DNA of 64,000 bases. Source: Chromatiales bacterium (lineage in GTDB: Bacteria > Pseudomonadota > Gammaproteobacteria > Steroidobacterales > GCA-2729495). Under the pieces are notes generated by a model that saw nothing but the letters and a program-made list of their open reading frames with translations, was not told where the DNA came from and made no database searches. The stretch is from assembly GCA_016789885.1 (NCBI GenBank), contig JAEUPZ010000007.1, positions 1-64,000 on the forward strand. The letters run 5' to 3'. A program made the position numbers and the translations under genes. Below are positions 17,659 to 27,319 of the stretch, piece by piece; positions within the stretch are counted from its first letter, which is position 1; every line of letters starts with the position of its first letter.

Positions 17659-17700
17659 GGGCGCGGAACCGGGCGGCGAGCGTATGCGATACTTTAGCCC

Positions 17701-18345
17701 ATGCACGCGTACCAGCAGGAATTCATCGGGCTCGCCCTGGAGCTCGGCGCGCTCCGCTTCGGCGAGTTCAAGCTCAAGTCGGGCCGCATCAGCCCCTACT
17801 TCTTCAATGCCGGGCTCTTCAACACGGGCCTGGCCGCGGCGCGCCTCGGCCGCGCCTACGCCGCGGCGGTACGCCAGTCGGGCATCGGCTTCGACATGCT
17901 GTTCGGGCCGGCCTACAAGGGCATACCGCTGGTGGCACTCACGGCCGCGGCGCTCGCCGAGCACTACGGCGTCGACGTGCACTTCTGCTTCAACCGCAAG
18001 GAAGCCAAGGACCATGGCGAGGGCGGCACCATCGTCGGTGCGCCGGTGCAGGGCCGGGTCCTGATCATCGACGACGTCATCACCGCCGGCACGGCCATCC
18101 GCGAGAGCATCGACGTGATCCGCGCGGCCGGGGGCGAGCCGGTGGGCGTCGTGCTGGCCCTCGACCGGCAGGAGCGCGGCCAGGGCGAGCTGTCGGCCGT
18201 GCAGGAGGTCCGGGCGGGCTTCGGGCTCGAGGTGGCGAGCATCATCCGGCTCGCGGACCTCGCCGAGCACCTGGCCACGAGCACGGACCTGGCGGCCTTC
18301 CGCCCGCTGGTCGAGGACTACCGGCAGCGCTACGGCGTCGCCTGA
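17701..18345 (+). CDS. pyrE: Orotate phosphoribosyltransferase
   Basis: A 214-aa enzyme of pyrimidine synthesis converting orotate and PRPP to OMP. Diagnostic segments are [16 protein letters not shown] near the N-terminus, [10 protein letters not shown], the [13 protein letters not shown] flexible loop and the PRPP-binding [13 protein letters not shown] (about 120-132). It is full length, starting at the ATG at 17701, in divergent arrangement with xth. Confidence 0.97.
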   Translation: MHAYQQEFIGLALELGALRFGEFKLKSGRISPYFFNAGLFNTGLAAARLGRAYAAAVRQSGIGFDMLFGPAYKGIPLVALTAAALAEHYGVDVHFCFNRKEAKDHGEGGTIVGAPVQGRVLIIDDVITAGTAIRESIDVIRAAGGEPVGVVLALDRQERGQGELSAVQEVRAGFGLEVASIIRLADLAEHLATSTDLAAFRPLVEDYRQRYGVA

Positions 18346-18462
18346 CGTCCCGCCCCCCGGCATCGCGGCGATGCGAGCCGGGTCACTGTTTCGACCCCCA
18401 CGCGCCACCATACTCGGTCCCGGGAACGGCTGCGGGCAGCGGCCGGGCGGGCGCTGGGCGTT

Positions 18463-19203
18463 ATGGCAAACCTACCGACTGCAAGGACCGGCGGCAGCCA
18501 CTGGCTGCGCGCCGGCGTCGTCGCACTGCTGGCCGCCACGGTGACCACGGGCGCCCTGGCCGCCGAGCCCCGCAAGCGCGCGCCGCGCAAGCCGTCGACC
18601 GCGGCAGCCGGATCGACGGTCTACAAGTGGACCGACGACCGGGGCGTCGTCCACTACGGCGACCAGATACCCCCCGAGTTCGCCCGCGAGGAACGCGTGG
18701 TGCTGAACAGCTATGGGGTACCCCTCGAGACCCAGTACCCGGTCCGCACCGCCGAGCAGATCGCCGCCGAGAAGCTCGCTGCGGATGCCCGGGCAGCCGA
18801 ACAGGCCGCGCTCCAGCGCGACCAGATCCTGCTGAGCACCTACCTCTCGGTGGACGAGATCCTCGCCCTGCGCGACCGGCGCGTCGAGCTGCTGGGCGGG
18901 CAGATCCAGGTCACCGAGAACTACCTCGCCACGCTGCGCACCAAGCTCAAGTCGCTGCAGGCCGAGGCCGCCGCCTTCAAGCCCTACAGTACCGACCCCG
19001 CGGCCGACGCCATCGACACGAACCTCGCAGCAGAGCTCGCCGACACGCTCGATTCGGTGGACCGCTACGAGAAGACGCTGGCCGACATCCGGGCGAAGCA
19101 GGTGAAGCTGGTGGCAGCCTTCGAGGCCGACGCGAACCGCTTCCGCGAGCTGAAGCAGCAGGCCTCCGGCGCGCAGACGGCAGCCGTCGAAGAGGCCGAG
19201 TAG
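18463..19203 (+). CDS. Exported DUF4124-domain coiled-coil protein
   Basis: A 246-aa protein with a signal peptide (about residues 15-34, ending ALAA). A DUF4124 unit (about 50-80) contains the characteristic VYKWTDDRGVVHYGDQIP. A long Ala/Glu/Lys/Gln-rich helical region (about 95-240) is probably coiled coil. DUF4124 proteins are periplasmic, often paired with rod-like helices; their function is unknown. The stop is followed by a 61-bp palindrome that fills the gap to the convergent dut gene. Confidence 0.85.
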   Translation: MANLPTARTGGSHWLRAGVVALLAATVTTGALAAEPRKRAPRKPSTAAAGSTVYKWTDDRGVVHYGDQIPPEFAREERVVLNSYGVPLETQYPVRTAEQIAAEKLAADARAAEQAALQRDQILLSTYLSVDEILALRDRRVELLGGQIQVTENYLATLRTKLKSLQAEAAAFKPYSTDPAADAIDTNLAAELADTLDSVDRYEKTLADIRAKQVKLVAAFEADANRFRELKQQASGAQTAAVEEAE

Positions 19204-19210
19204 CCCACCA

Positions 19211-19271
19211 AAATCCGGGGACAGTTTACCGATTACCGCATTGCGGTAATCGGTAAACTGTCCCCGGATTT
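19211..19271. repeat. 61-bp perfect palindrome (REP-like element or bidirectional terminator)
   Basis: Perfect 30-bp arms (19211-19240 and 19242-19271) surround a single central T at 19241. The arms read AAATCCGGGGACAGTTTACC at the outer end, then an AT-richer GATTACCGCA at the centre. The last 8 bases CCGGATTT are directly repeated at 19272-19279, running into the dut stop codon. It occupies almost the whole 75-bp gap between convergent genes. GGGGACAG-containing palindromes are, from memory, common near REP-associated transposases in proteobacteria. It could also act as a bidirectional terminator. Confidence 0.85.
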
Positions 19272-19278
19272 CCGGATT

Positions 19279-19758
19279 TCATTGCCGGCCGGTGTGACCG
19301 AAGCCGCCGGTGCCGCGCCCGGTGGCCGCGAACTCAGGCACCACGTCGAACTGCACCTGCACCACCGGCACGATCACCAGCTGCGCCAGCCGCTCGCCCG
19401 GCTTCAGCTCGAAGGCCTCGTGGCCGCGGTTCCAGCAGGACACCAGCAGCTGGCCCTGGTAGTCGGAGTCGATCAGCCCCACCAGGTTGCCCAGCACGAT
19501 GCCGTGTTTGTGGCCGAGGCCCGAGCGCGGCAGGATCAACGCCGCCAGGCCCGGGTCGGCGATGTGGATCGCCATGCCCGTCGGCACCAGCAGCGTCTCG
19601 CCGGGCCGGATCCACACCGGCTCTTCCACGCAGGCCCGGAGGTCCACGCCGGCCGATCCGGCCGTCGCGTAGTCCGGCAGCGGAAACTCGTTGCCGAGCC
19701 GCGGGTCGAGGATGCGCAGCTGGATGCGCGGGCGCGTGGCGCCCTGGCCGTCGCTCAT
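19279..19758 (-). CDS. dut: dUTP diphosphatase (dUTPase)
   Basis: A 159-aa enzyme hydrolysing dUTP to dUMP and PPi, limiting uracil misincorporation. The five trimeric dUTPase motifs are present: the substrate-site segment [42 protein letters not shown], and the glycine-rich [11 protein letters not shown]-terminal arm that closes the active site. Its ATG overlaps the coaBC stop by 4 bp (ATGA), so the two genes are coupled. Confidence 0.97.
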   Translation of the reverse strand: MSDGQGATRPRIQLRILDPRLGNEFPLPDYATAGSAGVDLRACVEEPVWIRPGETLLVPTGMAIHIADPGLAALILPRSGLGHKHGIVLGNLVGLIDSDYQGQLLVSCWNRGHEAFELKPGERLAQLVIVPVVQVQFDVVPEFAATGRGTGGFGHTGRQ

Positions 19759-20996
19759 GGCTGCACCAGCCGGGCCGCCGGCGGCAGCGCGCCGTGCTCA
19801 CGACGCCGCCCGGCGATCACCGTGACGATCTCGAGGGCCAGGTCGCCCTTCGACTTGCGGCCGAGGGCGTGCTGGCCGTCGGCCCACAGCACGACGGCCT
19901 GGTTGTCGTCGTCGTCGAAGCCGAGCCGCGTGCCCACCTGGTTGGCCACGATCATGTCGAGTCGCTTGCCGGTGAGCTTGAGCCGCGCGTGCTCCTCGAG
20001 CTTCTCCGTCTCGGCGGCGAAACCCACGGTGAAGGGTCGCTGCGGCAGGCGCGCGATCGTGGCCAGCAGGTCCGGCGACTTCGTCATCTCCAGCGTCAGC
20101 GTCTCGGTCTTCTTCTTGATCTTGTGGGCCGCGATCTCGCGGGGACGGTAGTCCGAGATGGCCGCCGCACCGATGTAGATGTCGGCGGCGCCGATCAGGT
20201 CGAGGGTCGTGCGGTACATCTCCTCGGCGGTCTCGACGTCATGCCGCTCGACGCCGGCCGGCGTTGGCAGGTGCACGGGCCCCGCCACGAGGATCACCCG
20301 GGCACCCGCCTCGGCGGCGGCGCGGGCCACGGCGAAGCCCATCTTGCCGGAGCTGCGGTTGCTCACGAACCGCACCGGATCGATGAGCTCCCGCGTGGGC
20401 CCCGCCGTGACGACGACGGTCAGGCCCGCCATGAGGCCGGCCACCGAGCTCGCCGTGCCCTGGTCGAGGCGCGCCGCGATCTCGGCGGGCTCGACCATGC
20501 GGCCGGGCCCCACGTCACCGCAGGCCTGGCTGCCGGCGTCGGGGCCGATGAAGCGCACGCCGCGGGACTCGAGGGTGCTGCGGTTGGCCTGGGTCGCCGG
20601 GTGGCGCCACATGGCCTGGTTCATGGCCGGGGCCAGCACGACGGGCGCGGAGGTGGCGAGGCACAGGGTCGTCAGCAGGCTGCCGGCGGAGCCCGCGGCC
20701 AGCTCGGACATCAGGTGGGCGGTGGCAGGCGCTATGACCACGAGGTCGGCCCAGCGGGCCAGCTCGATGTGCCCCATGGCCGCCTCGGCAGCCTCGTCCC
20801 ACAGCCCGGACCGCACCGGGTGGCCGGACACGGCCTGGAACACCGTCGGCGCCACCAGCCGCGTGGCGCTCGGCGTCATGACCACGCGGACCTCGGCGCC
20901 CGCATCGCGCAGGCGCCGGACGAGGTCGGGGCTCTTGTAGGCGGCGATGCCCCCCGTGACCCCCAGCAGCACGTGTTTTCCGGCCAGTGCTCCCAC
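19755..20996 (-). CDS. coaBC: Bifunctional phosphopantothenoylcysteine decarboxylase/synthetase CoaBC
   Basis: A 413-aa flavoprotein for two steps of coenzyme A synthesis. CoaC part (about 1-190): [10 protein letters not shown], the catalytic-His segment SGHPV, the PAMNQAMW motif, and [10 protein letters not shown] with the active-site Cys. CoaB part (about 195-413): [29 protein letters not shown], and the KIKKK lysine cluster. The start is inferred as the GTG at 20994-20996; no ATG is in frame near the N-terminus, and length then matches the family (about 400 aa). CoaD, acting later in the pathway, is at 29886. Confidence 0.95.
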   Translation of the reverse strand: MGALAGKHVLLGVTGGIAAYKSPDLVRRLRDAGAEVRVVMTPSATRLVAPTVFQAVSGHPVRSGLWDEAAEAAMGHIELARWADLVVIAPATAHLMSELAAGSAGSLLTTLCLATSAPVVLAPAMNQAMWRHPATQANRSTLESRGVRFIGPDAGSQACGDVGPGRMVEPAEIAARLDQGTASSVAGLMAGLTVVVTAGPTRELIDPVRFVSNRSSGKMGFAVARAAAEAGARVILVAGPVHLPTPAGVERHDVETAEEMYRTTLDLIGAADIYIGAAAISDYRPREIAAHKIKKKTETLTLEMTKSPDLLATIARLPQRPFTVGFAAETEKLEEHARLKLTGKRLDMIVANQVGTRLGFDDDDNQAVVLWADGQHALGRKSKGDLALEIVTVIAGRRREHGALPPAARLVQP

Positions 20997-21116
20997 GTCG
21001 CCCTCATCCCCGCTTCTGCGGCCGTAGCCTACCCGAAAAGGCCGGGACCCCACCCGCGGTTTGCCCACGGACTGACCGGTTTTGGCGCTGGCCGGGCAGG
21101 TCAGCAGGCCCCGACA

Positions 21117-21836
21117 ATGCCCGGCATGCAGACCCCTTCGCGCAGCGCCCTGGCCGACGCCCGCCGCATCAAGGACTGGCCCCTCGAGGAGCGGCCGCGG
21201 GAGCGGCTCGCCCGGGGCGGCCCGGGGCAGCTGTCCGACGCGGAACTGCTGGCGGTCATGCTCGGCCGGGGCACCCGGGGCGCGTCGGCCCTCGACCTGG
21301 CCCGGGACCTGCTGCTGCGCTTTGGCGGCGTGCGGGGCGTGCTCAACGCGCCGCACCACCTGCTGGCCGGCATCCACGGCATCGGCCCCGGCAAGGCCGC
21401 CCTGCTGGTGGCCGCCCGGGAGTGCTCCCTGCGCCTGATGCAGGAAAAGCTCCTGCCCGGCCGCCTGCTGGCCTCCCCGGCCGACAGCCAGGACTACCTC
21501 ATGGCCCGGCTGCGGGACCTGCCCCACGAGGTGTTCGGCTGCATCTTCCTGGACAACCGCCACCGGGTCCTGGGCTTCGACGAGCTCTTCCGGGGCACCA
21601 TCGACAACACCACGGTCTACCCCCGGGAGGTGGTCCGCCAGGCCCTGCACCGCAACGCGGCGGCCGTGATCCTGGCCCACAACCACCCCTCCGGGGTGCC
21701 GGAACCCAGCGACGCCGACCGGCTGATCACCCGGCGCATCCGCGATGCCCTCGACCTGGTCGACGTGCGGCTGCTCGACCACGTGGTCGTCGGTGACGGC
21801 GCCTGCGTGTCCCTGGCCGGCCGGGGCTTGCTGTAG
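21117..21836 (+). CDS. radC: RadC family JAMM/MPN+ protein
   Basis: A 239-aa protein. An N-terminal helix-hairpin-helix-like region ([26 protein letters not shown], then [12 protein letters not shown]) precedes a JAMM metalloprotease-like domain with the complete [15 protein letters not shown] metal motif (H-x-H-x10-D). RadC's cellular function is unresolved despite its repair-related name. The start is the ATG at 21117; a second ATG three codons later is equally possible. It lies immediately upstream of the rpmB promoter, the standard gammaproteobacterial radC-rpmB-rpmG order. Confidence 0.95.
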   Translation: MPGMQTPSRSALADARRIKDWPLEERPRERLARGGPGQLSDAELLAVMLGRGTRGASALDLARDLLLRFGGVRGVLNAPHHLLAGIHGIGPGKAALLVAARECSLRLMQEKLLPGRLLASPADSQDYLMARLRDLPHEVFGCIFLDNRHRVLGFDELFRGTIDNTTVYPREVVRQALHRNAAAVILAHNHPSGVPEPSDADRLITRRIRDALDLVDVRLLDHVVVGDGACVSLAGRGLL

Positions 21837-21853
21837 AAAGTGCCATCGGGCGG

Positions 21854-21883
21854 TTGCAAGCCCCATGGGCGGCTTGGTATAAA
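21854..21883 (+). promoter_or_regulatory. Predicted sigma-70 promoter of rpmB-rpmG
   Basis: TTGCAA (21854-21859) and TATAAA (21878-21883) are separated by 18 bp, 58 bp upstream of the rpmB ATG and just downstream of the radC stop. The hexamers fit the consensus well and stand out in a GC-rich background. Confidence 0.6.
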
Positions 21884-21940
21884 GTGCGGCCGCGCGGCGC
21901 CCGCCGTGCGCAAGCCTTTGATTACTCTTCGAGGTCTGCC

Positions 21941-22177
21941 ATGTCCCGCGTCTGCCAGGTCACCGGCAAGGGTCCGATCTACGGGAACACCGTCTCCCAC
22001 GCCAACAACAAGAAGCGGCGGCGCTACCTGCCGAACCTGCACACGCACCGCTTCTGGCTGGAGAAGGAGAAGCGCTTCGTCTCGCTGCGCGTCTCCACCC
22101 GGGGCCTGCGCACCATCGACAAGCTCGGCATCGAGACGGTGCTCGAGCAGATCCGCGCCCGCGGCGAAAAGATCTGA
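21941..22177 (+). CDS. rpmB: 50S ribosomal protein L28
   Basis: A 78-aa basic protein, full length for bacterial L28. It begins [12 protein letters not shown], contains [16 protein letters not shown] and ends [16 protein letters not shown] plus a charged tail. The start is the ATG at 21941. rpmG follows after 15 bp. The upstream promoter and downstream terminator define a two-gene transcript. Confidence 0.98.
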   Translation: MSRVCQVTGKGPIYGNTVSHANNKKRRRYLPNLHTHRFWLEKEKRFVSLRVSTRGLRTIDKLGIETVLEQIRARGEKI

Positions 22178-22192
22178 CGGAGGCCCTGAACC

Positions 22193-22360
22193 ATGGCCAA
22201 GAGCGTTCGCGACAAGATCAAGCTGGTGTCGACCGCCGACACCGGGCACTACTACACCACCACCAAGAACAAGCGCACCCATCCCGAGAAGATGGAGGTC
22301 ATGAAGTTCGACCCGGTGGTGCGCAAGCACGTCGCCTACAAGGAAGCGAAGATCAAGTAG
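22193..22360 (+). CDS. rpmG: 50S ribosomal protein L33
   Basis: A 55-aa ribosomal protein. It reads [13 protein letters not shown], then [19 protein letters not shown], then [18 protein letters not shown], matching the gammaproteobacterial L33. It lacks the zinc-binding cysteines, so it is the C-minus, zinc-independent type. A GACGGAGG ribosome binding site precedes the ATG. A strong bidirectional terminator follows. Confidence 0.97.
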   Translation: MAKSVRDKIKLVSTADTGHYYTTTKNKRTHPEKMEVMKFDPVVRKHVAYKEAKIK

Positions 22361-22404
22361 GGGCACGTCCCCTGCATACCGGCCGCCCTGCCGCGGCCGG
22401 AAAA

Positions 22405-22432
22405 GAAAAACCCGCCAGCTGGCGGGTTTTTC
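22405..22432. terminator. Bidirectional intrinsic terminator after rpmG
   Basis: The perfect 8-bp stem CCCGCCAG/CTGGCGGG (22411-22426) has an A-run on its left and a T-run on its right. It can therefore terminate both rpmB-rpmG (plus) and the convergent desaturase gene (minus). Confidence 0.9.
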
Positions 22433-22472
22433 GTTTGTGGCCCGGGTCGTCCAGGGCCGGAAGGCGCGCCGG

Positions 22473-23669
22473 TCAGGCTACGCTCATCGCCGGGTCCGGC
22501 AGGTAGCCGCGCAGCCGCGCCGAGAACTGCTGCAGGGCCTCGATGCCGCTGGCCTCGGCCCGGGCGCACCACTCGCGCAGCTGCTTGACCAGCTGGTCGT
22601 TGCTGACGTTGGCCTGCTCCCAGAGGGCGGTCAGCTGCTGGCGGTACTCATGCACGGTGTGCAGTGTCGGGCTCGCGGCCAGCACGGCGGCCAGCCGGCT
22701 GCGGCCGGCCTCGTCGAGCAGCTGCGGACGGCGCACCAGAAGGCTGCGGGCGGTCTTCACGAGGCCGTCGCCGCTGCGGGACTCGCGGTCGAGCACCGGC
22801 AGCATGACGCCGAAGGTGTAGTCCCGCAGCACGTGCATGCGGTTGACGAGCACCGCGCGCAGCGTGTCGATGTCCACCTGCCGCGGCGTCGGTGCGATCA
22901 CCGGCTTCGGCGCGACGCGCCGGACGCTGCAGAGGCCGAAGACCTTCAGCACGCTGATGTAGAACCAGCCGATGTCGAACTCCCAGGGCTGCACCGAGAA
23001 CTTGGCCGACGACGGGAAGGCGTGGTGGTTGTTGTGCAGCTCCTCGCCGCCGATCAGCACCGCCACCGGGGTCAGGTTGGTGGCGGCATCGGCCGACTCG
23101 AAGTTGCGGTAGCCCCAGGCGTGGCCGAGGCCGTTGATGACGCCGGCGGCCATGACGGGCGCGGCCATCATCTGCACCGCGAAGATCGTGATGCCGATGG
23201 CGCCGAACAGCAGCACGTCGATGGTCAGCATCGACCAGATGCCGAGCGTGCTGTGGCCCGTATAGAGCTTGCGCTCGAGCCAGTCGTCCGGGGTCCCGCG
23301 CCCGTACTTGGCGACGATCTCCGGATCGCGGGCCGCGACGCGGTACAGCTCGGCACCCTGGGACAGCACCTTGCCGAGGCCAAAGACCACCGGGCTGTGC
23401 GGGTCGCCGGGCTGCTCGCACATGGCGTGGTGCTTGCGATGGACGGCCACCCACTCGCGGGTGACCATGCCGGAGGTCATCCAGATCCAGAAGCGGAAGA
23501 AGTGGCGAAGCGCCGGATGCAGGTCGATGGCGCGATGGGCCTGGTCACGGTGCAGGTACAGCGTGATGGCCATCATCGAAATCTGGACGAGGACGAAGGT
23601 CGCGATGACCTTGCCCCAGCCCGACAGCCCCAGCAGACCCTGGTCCAGCAGGTTCAGCAACTCGCTCAT
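22473..23669 (-). CDS. Membrane fatty-acid desaturase (acyl-CoA delta-9 type)
   Basis: A 398-aa membrane di-iron enzyme. The three histidine boxes are present: HRDQAHR (about residue 40), HRKHH (about 77) and HNNHH (about 212). Hydrophobic segments flank them. These are diagnostic for acyl-lipid/acyl-CoA desaturases that introduce a cis double bond into saturated acyl chains. The ~130 residues after the catalytic domain are helical and charged, a C-terminal extension shared by some proteobacterial aerobic desaturases. The start is the ATG at 23667-23669, seven codons inside the longest open frame. It is convergent with rpmG. Confidence 0.9.
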   Translation of the reverse strand: MSELLNLLDQGLLGLSGWGKVIATFVLVQISMMAITLYLHRDQAHRAIDLHPALRHFFRFWIWMTSGMVTREWVAVHRKHHAMCEQPGDPHSPVVFGLGKVLSQGAELYRVAARDPEIVAKYGRGTPDDWLERKLYTGHSTLGIWSMLTIDVLLFGAIGITIFAVQMMAAPVMAAGVINGLGHAWGYRNFESADAATNLTPVAVLIGGEELHNNHHAFPSSAKFSVQPWEFDIGWFYISVLKVFGLCSVRRVAPKPVIAPTPRQVDIDTLRAVLVNRMHVLRDYTFGVMLPVLDRESRSGDGLVKTARSLLVRRPQLLDEAGRSRLAAVLAASPTLHTVHEYRQQLTALWEQANVSNDQLVKQLREWCARAEASGIEALQQFSARLRGYLPDPAMSVA

Positions 23670-23839
23670 GGATACCCCGGTGGATGGCACTAAAGCCCGG
23701 CACTATAGCGGAACCCCGGCCCCCGGGCTTGAGCCTGGGCTGCGGGATTGCCGCAGGGCGGGCGCCCACAGCGCTGCCCAAGGCCGGCGGGTTCCCGGCC
23801 TTTTCCCTTTGAAATCAATGCACCTTCCCGCCAGCCCCC

Positions 23840-24655
23840 ATGCCTGAGCTGCCCGAAGTCGAGACCACCCGCCGCGGCATCGCACCCTGGCTCGAAGGCC
23901 GCCGGCTGGCCGGGGCCGAGGTGCGGGACGGGCGCCTGCGCTGGCCCGTTCCTGCCGGACTGCAGCAAGCCCTGGCCGGCGCCGTGGTGACCGCCGTCGA
24001 CCGGCGCGCCAAGTACCTGCTCCTGCGCACCGACCGCGGCACCGCGCTGGTCCATCTCGGCATGACCGGCAGCCTGCGGGTCATCACCGACGGGCGGGCG
24101 CCGGGCCCCTGGGACCACGTCGACCTCATCCGCGACGACGGCGTGCGCGTGCGCTTCACCGATCCCCGGCGGTTCGGCTCGATCCACTGGACCATCGACG
24201 ACCCGGCCACGCATCCGCTGCTGGCCGGCCTCGGGCCGGAGCCCCTCGACGCCGGCTTCGACGGGGGCTACCTGGCCGCCGAGGCGCGCCGGCGCAAGGT
24301 GGCGATCAAGGCACACATCATGAATGCCCGGGTCGTCGTCGGCGTCGGCAACATCTACGCCAGCGAGTCGCTCTATCGCGCCGGGATCCACCCGCACCGC
24401 CCGGCGGGCCGCATCGGGGCGCCGCGCCTCGCGGCCCTGGCGGACGCCATCAAGGCCGTGCTCGCCGAATCGATCCGCTCCGGCGGCACGACGCTCCGCG
24501 ACTTCTACGGCGGCGACGGCAAGCCGGGCTACTTCGCCCAGCGCCTGCAGGTGTACGACCGCGAAGGCCTGCCCTGCCCCGGCTGCGGCACGCCAATACG
24601 CCAGATGGTGATCGGCCAGCGCTCGAGCTATTTCTGCCCGCGCTGCCAGCGCTAG
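23840..24655 (+). CDS. mutM: Formamidopyrimidine-DNA glycosylase MutM (Fpg)
   Basis: A 271-aa bifunctional glycosylase/AP lyase removing 8-oxoguanine, partner of MutY. The mature N-terminus PELPEVETTRRGI supplies the catalytic Pro and Glu, a conserved Lys lies in RRAKYLLLR, and the helix-two-turn-helix region contains NARVVVGVGNIYASESL. The C-terminal zinc finger CPGCG...CPRC is intact. It is full length. The last 4 bp overlap the convergent end of the DUF3857 gene. Confidence 0.97.
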   Translation: MPELPEVETTRRGIAPWLEGRRLAGAEVRDGRLRWPVPAGLQQALAGAVVTAVDRRAKYLLLRTDRGTALVHLGMTGSLRVITDGRAPGPWDHVDLIRDDGVRVRFTDPRRFGSIHWTIDDPATHPLLAGLGPEPLDAGFDGGYLAAEARRRKVAIKAHIMNARVVVGVGNIYASESLYRAGIHPHRPAGRIGAPRLAALADAIKAVLAESIRSGGTTLRDFYGGDGKPGYFAQRLQVYDREGLPCPGCGTPIRQMVIGQRSSYFCPRCQR

Positions 24656-27243
24656 GCGTCGCGACGGCTGACGAAGGTCGCCGCCACCCGGCGTGATTCC
24701 AGCAGGTAGGCCGTCCAGAGGGCGGCGCCGAACAGGCTGAAGACCATGCGGACGATGTCCTTCCCGGGATCCACCTCTCCGGCGAGGCCGGAGGCGTGCA
24801 GCAGCGAGAGCGCAATCACGCCGTAGAGGGCACCGAGCCAGTTGGCCGCGATCCAGTGGCGCACGGCCGATGTCCGCCGCCCGAAGAACGCCATCGCGGC
24901 GGTAAGGGTGTAGGGCAGGTAGGCCGCGGCGAAGACCAGCACGACCACCAGCGCGGGCTGCGCCCAGGGCCCGGTCCCCTCGGCCACGATGGCCGGCAGG
25001 TTCGACCAGGTGGCGGCACCGGTCATCGGCAGGAGGTCCCACACCTCCCGCGCCGCCATCACCGGCATGGCGAGCGCCGCGAAGGCCGGCAGGATGAGCC
25101 AGCCACCGATGCCCTGCGGCGCGTCGGGCTCCGCCGACCGTGGCGGCGGATCGTAGGGATGGAAGTACCGCAGACAGGCCCAGGCCGACGCTGCGAAGGC
25201 CGCCAGCATGAGCAGCAGCGGCACGGCCGCCACGCCATCGGCCCCCGACGTGTCCATGCCGTCGTAGAGCGTGAAGCCCACGTCCTCGGCGACGCGCTCG
25301 AGGTCGGCAATGTAGGCCGCGGCTGCCTCGGGCGGCACGACGCCGGCCCGGGCAGTGAACTCGTAGGACAGGTCGAGGGTGCGGCGGGCGTAGGCCACCT
25401 TCGACCGGTAGCGGAACACGTCGTTCTCGACCTCGACCACATCAGCCTTCACCGGCCAGTCGTCGGGCAACTGCACCTGCAGACGCTGGCGCAGCGTCAG
25501 CGGCGCGGCGGCCGCCAGTGGCAACCGGCGCGGACGGTCGTCGGGCACGTACGTGACCGCGTCGAGCAGGTCGGGCCGCAGGGCGAACTGCCGCCGGCCT
25601 CCCGACGGGCGGAACAGCTCCGGCAGGCGGAACTCGCCGGTGACCGTCAGGACGTTCGCGACGGGATCGTCGCGCAGCTCCAGATCGGACACCGCCTGCA
25701 GGCCCGGAAAATACTCCCCGAAGTACCGCTCGGCGTTGCGGCGGCGGTCGGCCGGTGACTCCCGGGCGGCCCGGGCCCGGCGCAGGTCGGCAGACCGGGC
25801 ACGGTAGGTCGTCGTGATGCGCACGGTGGCCGGCGCATCACGCCCGGCCCGCGCGTCGATGAGGACCTCGCTCTCCCGGATGTCGCCCTCGGGTGCCGGC
25901 GGCGGCAGCGCCTCGAGGGCCGCCGCGCCGGGGCGGATCACGAGGGCATGGGCGAAGTCCGGCGGCACGAGATGGTCCAGGTCGCCGCGCTGCCAGGTGT
26001 CCGTGCCATCGAGCCAGAGCTCGCGGCCATCGGGCATGACGGCCTGCACGATGACGTGGTTGAACGCGTAGGGCGTCGCCAGCACCCCGGGCAGTGCGGC
26101 CCCGCGTCCCGTGTGCACCAGCGCGGGCCACGCGTCGACGCCAAGCCCGCGGAGCAGCGCCACCAGCAGCACGGACTTGTCCTTGCAGTCGCCGAAGCGG
26201 CGACTGATCACCACGTCCGGCGGCACGGGCGTATGGGTCCCGGGCCCGATGGCGATGGCCGCGTACCGGATCTCCTGCTGCACGAAGCGATGGGCCGCCA
26301 GGACCTGGTCGCCGAGGCTGGCGGAGCCGGCCCGGATCTCACCGATGAGCGCCCGCGTGGCCGGGCCTGCCCGGACAACGGGCGCGTAGACGGGGCTGGT
26401 CCAGCGACCGACGTCGCCCCAGTCGTCCATGTCGCTGACCTCGATGCCCGGCCACGGGTAGACGTGGGCGGGCAGGTCCTCGTCGGGAACGAAGGGACCG
26501 ACGTCGCGCCAGGTCCACTCGAGGGTGCGTTCGCCGCCGCGCTCCGTGACGACGGGCGTGACGTCGTCGAAGTGGGTCCGCACGACGAGCGGGCGGGATG
26601 CCGGGTGGATGATCCGCAGGCGCTGGTACTTCACGGCATCGGACCACGCGCTGTCGAAGCGGCCCGCGAAGTGACCGGCGAAAAGCGGGTTCGCCGAGCG
26701 GACGGTGTAGGCGTAATCGACGATGTCGCCAACCCGGACGTCGGCGAGCAGCAGGTTCACGGTGACGCCGCCGTTGTAGATCTGGTCGGCGATCTCGTCC
26801 TCCTGCGGCAGCGTCGTGACGCGGGCCCCGGCCAGCCGGTCCTGCGCGCGACCGTCGCGCCAGACGCGCACGTGGTGCAGCGACAGCGCCTGGTACGAAG
26901 GATCCGTGCCGAAGGTCAGCTGCGAGTACTCGCGCACCGCCTCGGCATTGAGCAGCCGCACCGCGAGGTGCTGGTAGGCGCTGTCGCCGCCCGGCTCGAT
27001 GCGGACCTGCCGGTCGAGCAACAGCCAGGCACGGGGCGCCTCCGCAGGAACCGGCGGCGCCGCATCGTAGACGGGGATGGCCGGCTCGACCCAGGCGGGT
27101 ACCGCGGCCTCGGTCCACGCCGGATCGGCCGCTCCGGTCACCGCCGGCGCCGCGAGTGCCGCCGCGGCCAGCCACATGCACATCGCGCCCGGGCCGGCGC
27201 GCAGACCGGGCAGCAGGCGACGACCGGACGATGGCGCTGTCAT
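24652..27243 (-). CDS. DUF3857-transglutaminase-like-DUF2569 membrane protein
   Basis: An 863-aa exported protein in three parts after a signal sequence (about 20-39). A DUF3857 domain occupies about 70-250. A transglutaminase-like fold (about 300-430) carries a complete Cys-His-Asp triad: C353 in FGDCKDKS, H396 in FNHVIV and D412 in WLDGTD. The C-terminal part (about 680-860) has five transmembrane helices, starting with GIGGWLILPAF, which resembles DUF2569. The enzymatic region is therefore periplasmic; substrates are unknown. The start is the ATG at 27241-27243 (the preceding codon is TTG). Its stop overlaps mutM by 4 bp. Confidence 0.88.
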   Translation of the reverse strand: MTAPSSGRRLLPGLRAGPGAMCMWLAAAALAAPAVTGAADPAWTEAAVPAWVEPAIPVYDAAPPVPAEAPRAWLLLDRQVRIEPGGDSAYQHLAVRLLNAEAVREYSQLTFGTDPSYQALSLHHVRVWRDGRAQDRLAGARVTTLPQEDEIADQIYNGGVTVNLLLADVRVGDIVDYAYTVRSANPLFAGHFAGRFDSAWSDAVKYQRLRIIHPASRPLVVRTHFDDVTPVVTERGGERTLEWTWRDVGPFVPDEDLPAHVYPWPGIEVSDMDDWGDVGRWTSPVYAPVVRAGPATRALIGEIRAGSASLGDQVLAAHRFVQQEIRYAAIAIGPGTHTPVPPDVVISRRFGDCKDKSVLLVALLRGLGVDAWPALVHTGRGAALPGVLATPYAFNHVIVQAVMPDGRELWLDGTDTWQRGDLDHLVPPDFAHALVIRPGAAALEALPPPAPEGDIRESEVLIDARAGRDAPATVRITTTYRARSADLRRARAARESPADRRRNAERYFGEYFPGLQAVSDLELRDDPVANVLTVTGEFRLPELFRPSGGRRQFALRPDLLDAVTYVPDDRPRRLPLAAAAPLTLRQRLQVQLPDDWPVKADVVEVENDVFRYRSKVAYARRTLDLSYEFTARAGVVPPEAAAAYIADLERVAEDVGFTLYDGMDTSGADGVAAVPLLLMLAAFAASAWACLRYFHPYDPPPRSAEPDAPQGIGGWLILPAFAALAMPVMAAREVWDLLPMTGAATWSNLPAIVAEGTGPWAQPALVVVLVFAAAYLPYTLTAAMAFFGRRTSAVRHWIAANWLGALYGVIALSLLHASGLAGEVDPGKDIVRMVFSLFGAALWTAYLLESRRVAATFVSRRDA

Positions 27244-27319
27244 CAATGTCCCTGCCGCCGGACAGTCCCGGCGGCCCCACCTCTGGGGTCAATCGCCGCC
27301 CACGACCGCTGCCGTCACC

